Shown piece after piece: positions 5,934 through 7,526 of a DNA stretch of 7,526 bases. The stretch spans positions 1 to 7,526 of the forward strand of contig MEKM01000141.1 in assembly GCA_001766965.1 (NCBI GenBank), in the 5' to 3' direction. This stretch comes from Acidobacteria bacterium RIFCSPHIGHO2_01_FULL_67_28. GTDB taxonomy: Bacteria; Acidobacteriota; Terriglobia; Acidiferrales; 2-02-FULL-67-57. Numbering within the stretch: position 1 is the first letter of the stretch; the number at the start of each line of letters is the position of its first letter. A model generated the notes under the pieces. It made no database searches. It worked only from the letters and a program-made list of their open reading frames with translations, and was not told the origin of the DNA. The position numbers and the translations under genes were made by a program.

Positions 5934-7526
5934 CTAGAAGGTGAACCGGAGGGCGAAGCGGAACAAACGGCCCACCGCGCTGTTCTTGTTCGGCTGGCCG
6001 AAGGTGTAGCTGCTGTCCTGCTGTTCCGGCGATAGGAACTTCGGCGGGATCAGCAGCGGCGAGTCGTCGATGAAGGTGTCGGGCACACCGAAGTTCCGGT
6101 GGTTGAAGATGTTCTGGAACATCGCCCGGAACTGGAGGTTGTACCGACCCTCCGAGCCCATACGGGTGTTCTTGAAGAACCCCATATTCGACAGCACGAC
6201 GCCGTCGCCGTAGATCTTCGGGTTGCGCCCCGACCCCGCGGGTCCGAGGCTGCCGTCGTTGAGCCACCAGCGCGCATTCGGGTCGCCCACGAAGCCCACG
6301 GTGTTGATGGGGGCGTCGGGGTTGCCCGGATACGGCCGGCAGGTCTCGAACAGACCGGTGAAGGTGGTGTTGAACAGGGTGTCCATGCCGCAGGTACCGA
6401 GGAAGACCGGATTGCCGCGAAGGACGTTGCGGCCGGTGCCAGCGGGCCAGGACATCGCGCCCAGGAACGTGGTCGGGGTCCAGGGACGACCGTCATACAG
6501 GAACACCTGGCCGTTCCACTGCCACCCGCCGAGGATCTTGCCCTTGGCGCCGACTTGGTCGCGGTGCCAGGGGGAATCCCAGATCCAGTAGGTGGTGTAG
6601 ACATTGCCGAGGTGGAAGTTGGACTCGCCCCGTTCCTCGTCGTTCACCTGGAAGGGGTTCTCCGAGAAGGCGATCGACCCGTTCCCGAAGAAGCCGAAGA
6701 TCTCACTGACGTTGTCAATGGTCTTCGACCAGGTGAAGGCGATCCCCGTGGTCAACTGGTTGTAGAGGTTGCGGACGTCCATGCGGGTCTGGAGGCCGTG
6801 GTAGTTAGCCAGAGCCCCGTTGAAGCGCGTGCGCAGGGCGCCCGCATCGCAGTGGACGCGGCCACGGAAAGCCGTGCCCAGGAACGTGGCCGGGACGTTG
6901 GAGAACGGGTTCCCCGGGAAGCCGCAGGGGGCGACGCCCGCCGGAAACGAACCCGGGAAGTTGCTGAAGTAGTCGAGCGTTCCCGACGGCGGTGGACCAA
7001 TCACCACCGGGATATCCACGCCGAGGGTGTCGCCGAACAGCGGGTTGGCGTTGAGGGACTGGAACTGGCCGATCTGCCGGGATCCGACGTAGCGGGCTTC
7101 GCCCACGATGCTGGAGCCGAATTCCCGCTGGATGCCCAGCGACCAGTTCTGCGCGTACGGCGAGTGGAAGTCGTCGGACACGTTGGTGCGGCTGAACTCC
7201 CGCGGGTCACGCGTTCCGACCGGCACTGCCGCCGCCGCCGCCAAGGCTGCGCCTGTCCCCGAGCCCTGCACGCCGCCGAAACCGGCGCCGCCGCAGGTGG
7301 CGATTGTGGTGCACGGGCTGAAGAGGAAGACGCGCGGAGCGGCGGTGGAGATGTTCAGGAGGATGTTGTAGAAGGCGGCCTCGTAGGCGATCAGGTAACC
7401 GCCGCGGATGACCGTCTTATCCTCACCGAACAACGACTTCCAGAAGCGCGGGGTGTAGGCGAAGCCGATACGCGGCCCCCAGTTGTTGTCGTCGCTGGCA
7501 ATCTTCGGGAAGATGCGGTCCTCGAG
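5934..7526 (-). CDS. Oar-like TonB-dependent outer-membrane receptor, C-terminal 530 residues (5' truncated)
   Basis: The - strand frame is open from base 7526 to TAG at 5936-5934, so this is the C-terminal part of a larger outer-membrane protein whose start lies beyond the window. An in-frame TTG at 7433-7431 is internal; the residues before it (DNNWGPRIGFAYTPRFW) already belong to the barrel. Recognisable blocks are NNWGPRIGFAYTP then KTVIRGGYLIAYE, SPYAQNWSLGIQREF, ANYHGLQTRMDVR, GIAFTWSKTIDNVSE, ILGGWQWNGQVFLYDGRPWTP, YNLQFRAMFQNIFNHRNFG, and a final strand LFRFALRFTF ending in phenylalanine, as expected for barrel insertion by the BAM machinery. This is the pattern of the large Oar-type receptors abundant in Acidobacteriota, which usually carry an N-terminal carboxypeptidase-regulatory-like domain and plug; those would be off the edge. 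The ligand is unknown; large-substrate uptake (peptides or glycans) is common speculation. Six cysteines lie in predicted surface loops. Confidence 0.9.
   Translation of the reverse strand, partial: LEDRIFPKIASDDNNWGPRIGFAYTPRFWKSLFGEDKTVIRGGYLIAYEAAFYNILLNISTAAPRVFLFSPCTTIATCGGAGFGGVQGSGTGAALAAAAAVPVGTRDPREFSRTNVSDDFHSPYAQNWSLGIQREFGSSIVGEARYVGSRQIGQFQSLNANPLFGDTLGVDIPVVIGPPPSGTLDYFSNFPGSFPAGVAPCGFPGNPFSNVPATFLGTAFRGRVHCDAGALRTRFNGALANYHGLQTRMDVRNLYNQLTTGIAFTWSKTIDNVSEIFGFFGNGSIAFSENPFQVNDEERGESNFHLGNVYTTYWIWDSPWHRDQVGAKGKILGGWQWNGQVFLYDGRPWTPTTFLGAMSWPAGTGRNVLRGNPVFLGTCGMDTLFNTTFTGLFETCRPYPGNPDAPINTVGFVGDPNARWWLNDGSLGPAGSGRNPKIYGDGVVLSNMGFFKNTRMGSEGRYNLQFRAMFQNIFNHRNFGVPDTFIDDSPLLIPPKFLSPEQQDSSYTFGQPNKNSAVGRLFRFALRFTF

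Noticed and set aside
5767..6267. Upstream extension of the TPR-protein reading frame
   Set aside because: It would run through the receptor gene 3' end and its terminator in another frame and would bury the signal peptide. The ATG at 5766 with its ribosome-binding site is the better start.
7431..7433. TTG as the start of the TonB-dependent receptor
   Set aside because: The frame stays open to the window edge, and the residues before TTG (DNNWGPRIGFAYTP) are typical barrel sequence, so the gene is truncated by the window and does not start here.

Overview
The window is GC-rich, densely coded chromosomal DNA. It looks like part of an Acidobacteriota genome or a close relative. The main reason is the C-terminal part of a large Oar-like TonB-dependent receptor lying next to a secreted protein that joins a carboxypeptidase-regulatory-like domain to TPR repeats, a combination common in that phylum. 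This assignment is inferred from gene content only. I see no phage, CRISPR array, transposase gene, rRNA or tRNA.

Left half, + strand. The 3' end of a DUF72 (YecE-like) gene ends at 173. A 107-bp block with perfect 16-bp inverted ends (170-276) follows and looks like a tiny mobile element. Its right end runs into a probable promoter for a complete M20-family dipeptidase gene (335-1705). After a weak terminator and a good sigma70-type promoter comes a gene for an HU-family nucleoid protein (1872-2159), which ends in a strong intrinsic terminator. Next is a two-gene NAD-salvage operon: nicotinate phosphoribosyltransferase (pncB, 2333-3721) overlapping by 4 bases a nicotinamidase-like hydrolase (3718-4326). 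Together these would convert nicotinamide to nicotinate and then to nicotinate mononucleotide. The pncB promoter lies so close to the start codon that the mRNA leader must be very short.

Right half, - strand, convergent with the left half. The 5'-truncated TonB-dependent receptor (5934-7526) enters from the right edge and ends in a near-ideal intrinsic terminator. Downstream of it, a separate promoter overlapped by an inverted repeat drives a secreted carboxypeptidase-regulatory-like/TPR protein (4705-5766). A small secreted monohaem cytochrome c (4346-4708) is coupled to that gene through a GTGA stop/start overlap. The two operons meet tail to tail around 4327-4345 with only 19 bases between them and no obvious terminator.

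Most of the window is ordinary housekeeping content. The points worth a second look are the MITE-like inverted-repeat element at 170-276, the coupled TPR-cytochrome c pair, the near-leaderless pncB promoter with its palindrome, and the operator-like repeat over the TPR-gene promoter.
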